Assembly: GCF_004011695.2 (NCBI RefSeq)
Contig: NC_082420.1
Span: 62,001 to 126,000 of the forward strand
Source of the DNA: Ascochyta rabiei
Taxonomy: Eukaryota; Ascomycota; Dothideomycetes; Pleosporales; Didymellaceae
Direction of reading: 5' to 3'
Length of the DNA stretch: 64,000 bases
In this document: positions 11,052-20,940 of the stretch, piece after piece
How the letters are laid out: each line of letters begins with the position of its first letter
Position numbering within the stretch: position 1 is the stretch's first letter
Made by a program: the position numbers and the translations under genes
Notes under the pieces: generated by a model
What the model was told of the DNA's origin: nothing
Databases searched by the model: none
What the model saw: only the letters and a program-made list of their open reading frames with translations

Positions 11052-11494
11052 GGCCCTGTTTACTTTCGCCGATTTGTGCGCCGATTTTGCCTGGATGTGT
11101 TGAAAATCGGCGGATTTCCGTGTTGAAAATCAGCCAACCCAGGACTGTTTACTTTTAACCTCTAATTTTCGATAGTTAAGGCGTTTTACTAGTAAATAAG
11201 GTTTAGAGCTCCTGTAAGTGTTAAAGAAGGGGATAGTGCACTAGACTGCTAATTTCTCTTACACAAAAAAGCCTATATTAAATATAAGACCTTTTAACCT
11301 CTGTATTTAACACAGGACTTTCTGTATTTGCACACGTAACTAATCTTAGCAAATTAGCAAAAGTAAACAGCCCCCTATCTACTAATTTATAGCTGCTAAG
11401 TACATGCTACTGCAACCCCCTGTCTGGTTTTAACGCCGCGCAACGCTACCTAACACAGAAATCGGTGCACAAATCGGCGAAAGTAAACAGGGTC
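11052..11494. mobile_element. 443-bp MITE with 37-bp terminal inverted repeats
   Basis: The left end 11052-11088 and the reverse complement of the right end 11458-11494 agree at 34 of 37 positions; both share ccctgtttactttcgccg. The element is flanked on both sides by TTG (11049-11051 and 11495-11497), a 3-bp target duplication of the size made by PIF/Harbinger transposases. The interior is AT-rich with no coding capacity. A second, inner inverted pair (around ctgtttacttttaacc at 11143 and aaaagtaaacag near 11357) suggests subterminal repeats or a nested copy. Confidence 0.85.
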
Positions 11495-11517
11495 TTGACC
11501 ACAATCCTATGGAGCAC

Positions 11518-11975
11518 CAAACGTTCGGTGCCTAGGACACTGCCTTTTCGGTGCTGGGTACACCGATTTTTGACTAGTTACGCCGAACTGAATACACCTC
11601 TAATTGGCTGGTAGATCTGCTGCTATTTTATATCAGTGCTGGGAAACCTCTAGTAGCACTTGATTATGTCTACCTTTCCCTCTCTCTCTACCTCCTAGAC
11701 AGCCTCTGCACGCCCCCTGGCACGTAATAGACTTATCTACGTGCGGGTAGACTTTAGCCAAATTGCCTAAATCTGACATAATTGAGGTTGTAGTGTAGGT
11801 GGTCAGGGGGTGAGAGAGTACCTGTTAAGTGCCAGGAGTAAAGGAGTATTCTCCGGGTGGCAAGAACACTAAAGTTACATCTAATAAGCGGATAGCAGCG
11901 GAAAAGGTCAGCCTTACATTGCACTAACACGGTTAGTGCTCTAAGCACTAAAAAATGCCTGTTTGGTGTCCTGGA
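11518..11975. mobile_element. possible second inverted-repeat element (diverged)
   Basis: Near the left end lies gcaccaaacgttcggtgcct, and near the right end, inverted, acaccaaacaggcattttt. A further inner pair (ggtgcctaggacact against agtgcttagagcact) is also inverted. The interior is AT-shifted and non-coding. No target duplication could be assigned, so this is a tentative non-autonomous element lying 23 bases from the MITE. Confidence 0.35.
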
Positions 11976-12047
11976 AACCGACCATACTCTATAGAGAAGC
12001 CCCTCGATCAGTGCAAACATAGTGGCACCGGCTATCTTGACCACGCC

Positions 12048-12835
12048 TCACTGGGTAGGGGGTGCGTGCAGCGCAGAAGTGCTAAGTCGGTAGTCAGACG
12101 CTACGTGGCTGGATATATTGATACAGAAACATCTTCTGAACGTTTTGAGAAGGATTCGTAGTAATCTTAAATACAGTGACGCCCAGTCTACATTAGTTCC
12201 TCTTGCCATACTCAGTCGTGTAGATCGGATAGTTCCACTGTTCTCTATGCTCCAGCCAAGTCGTGTGTGAACACGAGACGATGCTTCCGAGGCGAGTTCA
12301 TCATCCATGATGTGATACAGAGGCGTCTCTTTACCGTTGATGGTTGCCATCATATTGGGATCTGCTTCTAGTAAGACAGCTAGCCTCCTCCCCATTGCAG
12401 GATCTCTCTTGGCTTATTGTTTACTCGCGTTGCTTTGCACGTTTCCGCAATTGAACAGACGCCAAGCGCAATGGAACCATGCTCAGTTGCCAGAACTGAC
12501 CGCACCTTCTCAAGCGAAAGCCCTTGTGTTATGTGCATGTTAATGATCGAATTCTTGTAGGGTTCCCAATCGTCTTCTTTCAAAGTTGGCGCTTTAGCTT
12601 TCCGCCGTTTTCGCATTGTTTCACTAGGTCCTTCAGTGTGTGTAGTTTCATGACGTGGTACTAAGCCTTTGGGGTGGGTGGACATCGCGAAATCGAAGCT
12701 GGGGGGAAAATTGATTCTTTTTTCATGTACACAGCTGTTCTGCGGCCGTAACCAGGAATCGACGTGTGTGGGCTGCTGAGCGCTTGAGAATGTAGAGAAC
12801 AAGTGCGGTAAAGGAGGGTTATGAAACAAGGCCAA
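12048..12835 (-). pseudogene. Clr5-domain protein locus 1, probably disrupted
   Basis: The frame opening at 12835 reaches a Clr5 N-terminal domain: KAPTLKEDDWEPYKNSII followed by HITQGLSLEKVRSVLATEHG. Clr5 domains continue with a Q-Y/L-x-x-R helix. Here SVQLRKRAKQRE appears directly afterwards but in another frame, so a small indel or an unrecognised intron lies near 12460. Further downstream a third frame (from 12395) reads VLLEADPNMMATINGKETPLYHI, which resembles an ankyrin repeat; Clr5 plus ankyrin is a common fungal architecture. The domain was first described in fission yeast silencing but its biochemical role in filamentous fungi is unsettled. The call of pseudogene is moderately sure. 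Confidence 0.55.
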
Positions 12836-12952
12836 GTGAACACCACGTGTAAACTAGCTGACGACAGGGGCTGTGTAGGACCAGGTTGCGGTTGGCTAAG
12901 CAAAGGTATTATTTCTACGATTGGACGTACATATGTGTAATTTGTGTAATTG

Positions 12953-13140
12953 GTTAAGCAAATCTACAATTCCTGTACCAGCTGAACAAATCACTAATCT
13001 TTGTAGCCAGTTAAGCAAATTATAATCTTTGGAGGCGGTCAAACAAATGTGCAATCTATAAGCAAGCCGAGCAAGTGTACAGTCTCTGCCTTTGATCGAG
13101 CCAATTTCATATTTGCAACTGGTTGAACACATCTACCATC
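12953..13140. repeat. degenerate ~28-bp tandem repeat
   Basis: Units start at about 12953, 12981, 13010, 13038 and 13066, each beginning g-y-t-r-a-r-c-aaat followed by a 'tacaatct' core. Less clear copies lie before and after (from about 12890, and near 13110). Copies differ at many positions, so the array is old. It lies just upstream of the Clr5 locus 1 frame. A similar phrase recurs near 15480-15550. Confidence 0.65.
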
Positions 13141-14000
13141 AGAGTTTATAGCTATATATTTTGTGATGCTCCGTATGCCTCAAATCGAGCCAACCTCCTA
13201 CTTTCTACCAGACATAGTACCACCGCAGACCCACAAGCAAACACAAGCCATGTCCGTTGAGCAGTCGCCGCGATCGTCTTTGGAATCCTTCGGCTCAACG
13301 TCGCGCTGATCACTCTGTGGCAGTAATGTCAGTTTTGGCAATTGAACCGTAAGCCTTGTCAATTTCATTTTTGGAAGGGTAGCTGACTTCCTAGTAGGCT
13401 TCCGTTTCGAAGCACGCATATACGCAATTTTATGAGACGCATGCTTTAGTTGCTACGATTTGGGCATTCTGGAGCATTTGTTGGGAAAGAATGTGTGTAA
13501 TGCTGTCTGCAAGGTCCCTGGCACAGATTGTTTAGATTATGTGCGGGCGTCAAGGTAGATCCCGCGACACACGTCTGAGTTACCAGGCGAATAGCAAATG
13601 TGAGTTGGGAAAGAGATGGTCCGGCTGGGTGTGCTGCGCCTCATTGGCCCCTGTCACGCCTGTATGTACTGGTAACGGCAAAGAGCTCTCGATCAGTAAA
13701 TTCCTAGGCTGCACAGTACCTGCTGTCTTTCTCTGAAAATAGCACAGCCTCGAGCTGTTGACGATCAGCTTCACGGTAGGTCCAAATGCCAACTTTTTGC
13801 GATAGTCCTGTTCAAAATTGCAAGACCACAAATCAAATGGGCCATCTCACCACTAAACTCACTGTACGCTGGCAGCAGCCACAGATTTACCGCAGGTAGT
13901 TATTTCTCATCAGAAGTTTTACTGAATCTAACGTCTCATTACCTCATTCAACATCAGAACCAGGCTTCAAAGGGCAAATATATGTCCTGATAAGACAGCC
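13141..14000. other. intergenic between Clr5 loci 1 and 2
   Basis: Only short open frames (minus 13198-13419 and 13580-13831, plus 13539-13736) without recognisable content. No RNA gene or element terminus seen. Confidence 0.5.
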
Positions 14001-14009
14001 TCATGATTG

Positions 14010-15063
14010 TCACAACCAGCACCAGTATATGCGATCGCAGTCAACCTTTGCAGCCATCAAAGCACAACTGCTGAGGTATTGACTATCGCTCATTCGACTC
14101 TTGATCGTCACAGCCTCTTTCATGTCTTCTGGATCCAAGCTAATAAGGCCCAATATTTGCGACAACTCGCTGAGCTCCGAAACATCTTCTGTGGCTACTT
14201 CATCGCGCTGCTGTAGGTCCTGTGCTAGGATCCGCGGCGTGGGAGTGTCGCATTTCCTGGGTGAGGGTGGCCGGGTTGAAGAAGGTGATGAAGGAGAAGA
14301 AGGAGAAGAAGGAGAAGAAGGAGAAGGAGAAGAAGGAGAAGAAGATCTCCAGTCTACAAGAGCCGAGCGAGGGTTCATCGTTGCAGTAGCAAGAGGCACT
14401 AGATTCCCGACTGGCGTTTGAAGGACAAGCGTTCGAGGGACAGGCGTTTAATGAAGAGCCCTTCGAGGACCGGATGTTTGATCGGGCGTGCGATCCAGAC
14501 TCTGAACAGGAGTACCTAATTTAGACAAAGTCCAATATTCCACAACAGAGGGCGTCGCTGTACAGCATCCGTGAAACACAAACCTTACATGGCACAAAGA
14601 ACCCACAAGCGACTGAAAGAAGAACATAAAGCTCCTATTCCCTAACATCATGTGCTCGCATCCAACGAGCGATCTTCTCTCGCTCCACCTTCTGCTCTCG
14701 AACCTTGAAGCGGAGACTAGCTCGATCGACTTGCACCAAGCTACGATACTGCGATTTCCGACAACTGCCTTCATCTCAGTGGTATTGATGTTTTTGTCGA
14801 GCTTCCATTTGATGGTTCTTGTGCGGTACTGTCGAGGTCTGGGGATGGTCAGCTCCTCGCCTTATCGCTAGACACGTGGATGGCTTAATCTGCACCGAAC
14901 CCGCTCTCTCGCTGGAGTATGGTCCGGACTTCTTTAAATGGCATATGCTCTGTGATGTAGAGTTGCATGTAAGGGGCCTAGTCAGCTTCACAGAGAGTCG
15001 GCACCTCGGCTTGCGCGCCTCGAAGGGTCGGTCTGAAGGGCCACGTGAAATCATTTGTCGCAT
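14010..15063 (-). pseudogene. Clr5-domain protein locus 2, disrupted
   Basis: Reading the minus strand from about 15055, one frame gives EVPTLCEAD, then TAG (14978-14980) at the invariant Trp of the domain, then APYMQLYITEHMPFKEVRTI. After a probable intron it continues with RQYRTRTIKWKLDKNI. A one-base shift in the 'gttgtcggaaat' stretch is needed to keep the match to locus 3 through SLVQVDRASLRFKV and REKIARWMRAHD. A downstream frame (14010-14399) holds a Ser/Pro tract encoded by an AGAAGG-type repeat and may be the former C terminus. One nonsense codon and at least one frameshift make it non-functional. It is a paralogue of the locus at 15.6-16.9 kb. Confidence 0.7.
14278..14346. repeat. 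gaagga / gaaggagaa purine repeat
   Basis: About 70 bases of near-perfect GAAGGAGAA-type units. On the minus strand they encode a Ser-Pro-Ser-Ser tract in the tail of Clr5 locus 2. Confidence 0.85.
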
Positions 15064-15599
15064 GTTGTTGGTGATGAAGCTAAGAAGTGCTTGGTCGTGT
15101 TGTTGCTGAGGTGGAGAATGTCGCGGTGGTGGATGTTGCGCGACACTGATTTACGGGTAATTGATTGTGGAAAGAGGTGCTGTTATTAGGAAGGTATGAT
15201 GCGGTACTCTTGTATGCTAAGCTGTTAAGGCTGTGATGCTCTGCTCTTTAAATGGCCGCAAAACTCCTATTCTGCAGGCCAAATTCTCGCCGGACAGCCT
15301 TGCAGTACTCTAGTAAGATCTCTAAGCGTAGAGTATGCTACCTCCACAAAGCAAGGCTTCAACACGACTGTAGTTTAACTGTTATTGTCTAGACCTGCAA
15401 CAATAGTTTGTGATTGTAGTCGTCGTTGGAACTGTAGTGTAGTGGATAAAATTACAGTAATAAAATTTGAATGTGGAATACTTGCAACTGGACACACACA
15501 TTCAAAAAATCTCTGCAATTGGCCAAACGAATCAACAATCTTTGCGATGAATTTAAAGAGGAGATGACATCTCCGTCCTCAAACGATAATAGCTAGAGC

Positions 15600-16929
15600 T
15601 GATCAAGATTCCTTGGAGGGTTCACTTTCTTCAGTTCATATTCTTCAAAATGTCAATCTCCATTTCTTGCATCTACCATTGCCCGTAAGGCAGCTTACGT
15701 ACGAGGTCGGTAAAGCTGATATGGGCGGCAGAGGCTTCTTGAACCTGCGTCTCCAGATTTTGGAGAGTTTCCTGTACTGCCAGAATACGACAGATGAACT
15801 TTTCCAGAAGACTAAGATGCTGCTGTAGATGTGCGAGATTCGGATCAGGTTGGGATCGTAGCGCTTAGGACCACTGTGGAAGCTCGGGTAAAATGTGCAA
15901 AAGATCTTCCAACGAGTGTAGAAACATTCTGAAGACGCTGATGATCTTGCCTGTTTTACATATTACATCAAGGACTGGTAGGGTACCTAGAATTATGCTG
16001 CAGATGGGTCATGTGGCCTTCTTCGTTCTTCGGCACCACATCCGCCATGTCGATAGTATAGTCCAGAGGGCCAACCTCACAACCCTCGTATCGGCCGAGC
16101 CTTGTCTGTGCAGCACCGCTGCAGCCTGAGCACAAGTTTGTTGTGGTGGAAGATGAAGTGACTGGAGGCGCACTTATGCTAGCTGGACTCCGCTCTGGAG
16201 TGCTGCGCTCGGATACAGTCCGGCACTCCACATCGGGCGGAGATGCTGTTGTTGTCAACAATTGCTGAATGTTGAGTAGGACTGTACATTCACGTGCTGG
16301 AAATCTCGGAGCATACAACTCGTTTCCCGAAACGCCGTGGAACCGTATCCAACGTTAGATCCTCTCAGTTTTGACAGGCTTCTTCCTCACCTTGAAAGTA
16401 AGGATATTCTGGTCAATACCGACAAGCTTTCTTTGCTGCCACTTCCGGACAGGGGCCATCGTCTCGTTTCGTCTGATGTTTTCTCCAAGCTTCCACTTCC
16501 TAATCACTGTCCGGTACTGACTAAGTCTTGATTGATGAGTGCGAGCCGTTCGAACGAGAGCGGATGAGCATACTCGGCATAGAATCCCTTCTCGTCTTGT
16601 AGTGAAATTTGTACATCACGAAGCCCTAGACCCTATTGAGCGTACAACTTAAGAGTGCAAGGCTTATAGGGTTCCCAATCGCTGTCACCCAGAGTCGGTG
16701 CCTTTGGTTTGCGACGTTTCGTACTCAGATGGTGTACTTCATCCGAACGAATACCCTGGCAACTGAGATATGGTAATCCGCCAGGTTCCTGATTGAGTGG
16801 TCCAGTCGCTGTCTCTGAAAAAAGGGAAGTTGGGTCGATTCGAGGGAATGTACAGCTAGCGAGTAACGACGCCGAGGACTCAGCTGTCTCGAACGGCCAA
16901 TAGCATTGTTGTAGTGGATCCTGAATCAT
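15600..16929 (-). pseudogene. Clr5-domain protein locus 3, disrupted, with coiled-coil tail
   Basis: ATG 16929 opens a frame with KAPTLGDSDWEPYKPCTLKL, then TAG (16633-16635) replaces a Gln in the first Clr5 helix. The same frame continues GLGLRDVQISLQDEKGF into a 53-nt GT-AG intron (16521-16573). The next exon gives QYRTVIRKWKLGENIRR and LVGIDQNILTFKVRKK. A TAA at 16355-16357 then interrupts KTERI-stop-RWIRFHG, aligning with REKIARWMRAHD of locus 2. The frame runs on to 15968, and a separate frame gives HLQQHLSLLEKFICRI and QETLQNLETQVQEA, a coiled-coil-like tail ending near 15690. Two C-to-T type nonsense changes with an otherwise conserved frame point to recent inactivation. Confidence 0.75.
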
Positions 16930-18364
16930 CTTCAGTGCTAGCCCCGAAGCGGAGGGTAAGGTTAGTCAGCGCTCACCATGGTGATATCTGAATTTGTGGA
17001 CGGATCCCTACGCTAGAGGAATTGCAGGCTTTGTTGTGCTGAAAAGCTGGTGGGTCAAGGTGCTCTTATAGAGGAACTTGTACATATCTGATGGAAGACG
17101 TAGGAAAGTGACTTCTGGGTCCTGACGTCTAGGTCAGCCTAATACTCGTGACACCTGAAATGCTCGTTGTGATGGACCGTCATAATGACGATACGCACGC
17201 TCAGGCCCCGGCGGGTGTTGGGAGAATTGCTCGGCGGACAAACCGTCCAACCGTGTGTCAGGATTGATGCTCTTAAGGCTCGATGTCTTTTCTTCAGGTG
17301 ACATCTGACCGGTCAGGGCGGCTACGCATCCGCGATCCTGAGGCACACAGTCGGTGTGAGCATGCTATAAACTAGAATGACGATCCTACCGAGCCGACCA
17401 AAACGTGAATTTCGCAGCCCAATCTAAGTACAATGAAGCTTATCCGCGCATCTGAACAATAAATTACAAAGCAGGGGGGGACGGATGTACGTAAGACACT
17501 GTACGAAAGCATCAAGAACCACCATCTCCAACTCCCTCCCCAGTAGATCCCATCGCGATCTTCGCAAAACGCCAATACAAACATCGCCTGAAGCCATCGC
17601 TGCAATTCTCTCTAGCATCCCCATCATTAGCCCTGTGGCGCCATGGCAACAGCGACAGCCAGCTTCGCCGCACGCACGGTACCCAACTCCCACGCAAGGC
17701 CTCACTTGTTGTCAGTGTTGGACTAGCTGGCCTGATAGCAGGATTCCGAAGATACACAATGGAAAAGAGCAGACTCCCCCTACCGATAAGGGGCTATTAC
17801 TCAGCACTTACCAGCAATCTCCAACCAGCATCTCCAACCACCTGCACACCTCTATTCCACCGCGCAACAGAGCTAGAGCACCTTGGCACTAGACTGCTGT
17901 CTCGCCGCATGGTTCAATTCACGTGAGCTTAGGTAGTGTAGGTTTAATACGCATTTGTTGGAGAAAGTAGTTAGGTAGGGAGAGGGGTATTGAGAGTAGA
18001 GTGTAAGATTGGTTAATTCAGTCGTAAGACGCGCTATTTGAGACAAACAGACTAGCCCTAACTGGGTAATAGGCACCCATGGAAACCACCTTCCAACAAA
18101 GAGAAGAGAAGTAGGAGGTGTAGATGTAGGTGGCGGTTAGATTACAAACTACAGACTACAGACTACAGACTACGGATTACGTACGATACGATACAAAACA
18201 ATTCGATACGGCACGATTCGGGTATAACTAAGCAAGTACAAGCACAGAGCACAGAAGAGAACTAACAGATTACCACATCCCCCTTTCTCTCTTCCCATCT
18301 CCCCCTCCTCGTCCCACGTTCGGCAGCCATTGGTGCTTCCTTTGTTCGTTTTTCAGCACACACC
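16930..18364. other. intergenic; one possible small plus-strand gene
   Basis: Most of this holds nothing recognisable. At 17643 a short frame reads MATATASFAARTVPNSHA, like a mitochondrial presequence. In another frame, directly after, SLVVSVGLAGLIAGFRRYTM is followed by a tail ending at a TGA near 17930. No convincing intron of normal length joins them, so no gene is called. Near 18150-18175 there is a short 8-bp repeat (actacagactacagactac). Confidence 0.4.
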
Positions 18365-20710
18365 CTACCAACTGCTCCCCTGCTGCGCATACTCGCTGGC
18401 TTCCAACGCGGGGATGCTGAAGCCATACCCATCCGTGCGCCCCTCACGATCGCTATTCGAAATCTCAACCCTTAGCGTGACATCCAGCCCGTACGGTCCA
18501 CACAGCCCCGTAGGAGTGAGACCCTGGGCGGCAGGATGACCTGTACCGGCATTACGCTCGCCGTCGTGGATGGCGTGGCGCATATTGCCCTTGCGCTCGG
18601 GCGGGGCGGAGATGGTGGATGCAGCGCCGTTGATGGACGGCGCCTGGCCTGGGGCGGCGGCGGGAGCGCTGAGGGTCGAGGTGGAGGGGGGCGTGGACTC
18701 GCAGATGATGGCGTAGTTGCGCGAGGGCATGGTGGCGTGGTTGGAGTCGCGTGTCTTTTGGTCGACTTTGTTGCCATTGACGGTTGCCGGGCCTTTGTGC
18801 GCTTCTTGCTTCGTGGGCGCCTCCGTGTGCTCGCCGTTGGCGAGGCCGTTGGAATCACCGATGGGCTCTGTGCCGGCGCGCACGACGTGCGTTTCGCCGT
18901 TGACGCCTGGGTCGCGGTCGAAGATCTCGAGGAGCGTCTCGTCCGTGTCGTGGTCCAGGTGGTGGATCTTGTTCCGCTTGGCGAGCAGGTTGGCCACGGC
19001 CGCGGGCGGGGGCTTGTTGGTGATGGCCGAGCTGATCACGTTGGGTATGTAGCGCCAGTCGTGCTCGGCGGGAATCTGGAGCTTGGGGTTGGAGTAGAAG
19101 CGGCCAACGGCTGCCAGATGCACGTCTCCGCCGAGGATGGTGACACGAGCCGAGTGCTTCTTGGAGAAGCTCTGCAGCATCTGGACGAGCTCGCGGCGCT
19201 CCGTCTTGTGCTGGCGCGCCGTGTAGTGGTCGTCGAGGTCGTCGAGCAAATCGACCTTGCCGTCGAATTGGTTGAAAAAGGAGCCTGCGAGGCCGAATCG
19301 CTTGTTGAGGAACTTGATAGGCGCGATGAGCGGGGACTGCAGGATGTTCTCGAGCCAGATCAAACGCGGGTACGCAATGGGCACTCCGAGCAGGAAGATG
19401 AGGTGCTTCAGGTTTGGGTTAGCCGAGAACTCCTTGTCCAGGCGGTCGAAGACCATCTTGTAGGTCTCCGGGTAGTTGATCTGATGGCGAGTGCGCTCGG
19501 TGCGCGCATCGATGCCGGCAAAGGCAATGCGCGCTCCGAGCTGGCAGTAGATGTTGCGGCTACGCTCCTCGACGTACGGGCCAGGCCTCGATCCAATGAT
19601 GTAGGACGAGTCGCCCTGGTCGTCGGTCATGACCCATGTCCTGTCCAGCTGCACGGGGTCTGCGGGCGTAGATCCTGTGGGGTCCGCGCTGGTCGTCTTG
19701 GGCGCGTCTGTAGTGAAGGTGCTCTTCGGCGGGGCGAGGTGGTGCTGGAACAGCAGGTAGTACTTGTGCGCAACGCCGCCAATGCCTCTGAAGACGGCGC
19801 ACTTCATGAAGTGATCCGTGTACGAGCCAAAGCCGTCGATGATGTCGTGGTCGTCCCAGATGTTGACCTGCGCAATCTGGCCGTTGGCGGTGGAGAACGG
19901 CTTCTGGCCGTACCAGCGGACGTAGTTGTTGAAGTAGTACTCGTCGCAGTCTGCGCGCATCTGCTCGCCAAAGGCATAGTCGCGGCGCTTGTGGGGGTTG
20001 CTGATGGCCGTCCATGCCTTGAGCGGGCCGTCGACACGCACGCCGTCGTTGTAGATCTGGTCGCCGCCGCCGATCATGACGTGGAAGGGGCGCTGCTCGT
20101 GCATGCGCAGGACGTCGTTCCAGAGCGCGGGGCCGGACCAGGCGTCGACGTCGGTGCCGACGCTGAAGCCGTTGCACGAGTGGAACATGATGCGCATGGA
20201 CTGGTGCAGCGAAGGGACGGCGAAGTGCTGCGGCTTCTCGGCCTTGGTGCGGTCGACGTAGACGAGGTCCTGGAACTCGTACTGCCAGCGCGCCTCGAAC
20301 TGCTGCAAGGGCACGTCGACGATGAAGCGCCAGAAGGCGCGCTTGGGGTCCTCGTACAGCTTCTCGCCGGCGATGCGCGTGGGCTGCGGCCTGCTGAACG
20401 ACACATTGCCGGCGCTGGCGTCGACGGGGCCTGCGGGCGCCACAATCATGCCGGGGTCCTTCTGGCCGGGCGTGGTGACGATCAGGATGCTGCCGTGCCA
20501 CAGCGTCTCGCCGCCCTGCGTGCTGGTGCGCCTGTAGTTGAGCAGCGGGCCGGCGATGACGTCCAGCCCTGGCGAGGTGCTGACAATCTGGGGCCCGTAG
20601 CCCACGCCCGTGGTGCCGCTGTTGGGGTCTGGGTGCGGTTGCGTGCCATCCGGGGCGCCGTTCCGGTAGGTCTGTTCCCGGCCCTGCTGCTCGTGGATGA
20701 CGCCAGCCAT
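18365..20710 (-). CDS. PhoD-like metallophosphatase (fungal large form), 781 aa
   Basis: Uninterrupted frame from ATG 20710 (MAGVIHEQQGREQ). The PhoD metal-site motifs are visible in order: a GGGDQIYNDG block, NIWDDHDIIDGFGSY, and LGGDVHLAAVG. These build the bimetallic site of alkaline phosphatase/phosphodiesterase-type enzymes. The N-terminal third is a beta-rich fold with GGETLWHGSILIV, and the C-terminal ~170 residues are low-complexity (Ala/Pro/Ser-rich) and end in DGYGFSIPALEAS. No signal peptide or membrane segment is evident, so a cytosolic or peripheral location is likely. The frame stays open 93 codons upstream to ATG 20989 through a Ser-Thr-Thr-Thr repeat. The ATG at 20710 is preferred because the upstream part is pure simple-sequence DNA. 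Substrate unknown. Confidence 0.88.
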   Translation of the reverse strand: MAGVIHEQQGREQTYRNGAPDGTQPHPDPNSGTTGVGYGPQIVSTSPGLDVIAGPLLNYRRTSTQGGETLWHGSILIVTTPGQKDPGMIVAPAGPVDASAGNVSFSRPQPTRIAGEKLYEDPKRAFWRFIVDVPLQQFEARWQYEFQDLVYVDRTKAEKPQHFAVPSLHQSMRIMFHSCNGFSVGTDVDAWSGPALWNDVLRMHEQRPFHVMIGGGDQIYNDGVRVDGPLKAWTAISNPHKRRDYAFGEQMRADCDEYYFNNYVRWYGQKPFSTANGQIAQVNIWDDHDIIDGFGSYTDHFMKCAVFRGIGGVAHKYYLLFQHHLAPPKSTFTTDAPKTTSADPTGSTPADPVQLDRTWVMTDDQGDSSYIIGSRPGPYVEERSRNIYCQLGARIAFAGIDARTERTRHQINYPETYKMVFDRLDKEFSANPNLKHLIFLLGVPIAYPRLIWLENILQSPLIAPIKFLNKRFGLAGSFFNQFDGKVDLLDDLDDHYTARQHKTERRELVQMLQSFSKKHSARVTILGGDVHLAAVGRFYSNPKLQIPAEHDWRYIPNVISSAITNKPPPAAVANLLAKRNKIHHLDHDTDETLLEIFDRDPGVNGETHVVRAGTEPIGDSNGLANGEHTEAPTKQEAHKGPATVNGNKVDQKTRDSNHATMPSRNYAIICESTPPSTSTLSAPAAAPGQAPSINGAASTISAPPERKGNMRHAIHDGERNAGTGHPAAQGLTPTGLCGPYGLDVTLRVEISNSDREGRTDGYGFSIPALEASEYAQQGSSW

Positions 20711-20940
20711 GGTTGTCGTCGATGTTGTCGTCGATGTTGTCGTCGATGTTGTCGTCGATGTTGTTGTTGATGTTGTCGTCGATGTTGTCGTCGATGTTGT
20801 CGTCGATGTTGTTGTTGATGTTGTCGTCGATGTTGTTGTTGATGTTGTCGTCGATGTTGTCGTCGATGTTGTCGTCGATGTTGTTGTCGTCAATGTTGTT
20901 GTTGATGTTGTCGTCGTCGTCGTCCTCGTCCTCGTCGTCG
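20711..20940. repeat. 12-bp (gttgtcgtcgat)n array abutting the PhoD start codon
   Basis: More than a dozen 12-bp units, with occasional gtt-for-gtc changes, begin directly at the base before the PhoD ATG. On the gene strand this is an ACA/ACG/TCG-type tract that stays open in the PhoD frame (Ser-Thr-Thr-Thr repeats). Depending on where transcription starts, it is either a repetitive 5' leader or an N-terminal Thr-rich extension. Confidence 0.9.

Noticed and set aside
12953..13140. Repeat array considered as a CRISPR array
   Set aside because: Units are contiguous and diverged with no spacers, and the genome is eukaryotic.
18536..20770. 744-codon plus-strand open frame antisense to the PhoD gene
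   Set aside because: Its residues are Val/Ala/Arg/Gly/Asp-rich, as expected from the mirror of a GC-biased coding strand. The minus strand has the PhoD motifs. It is a shadow frame.
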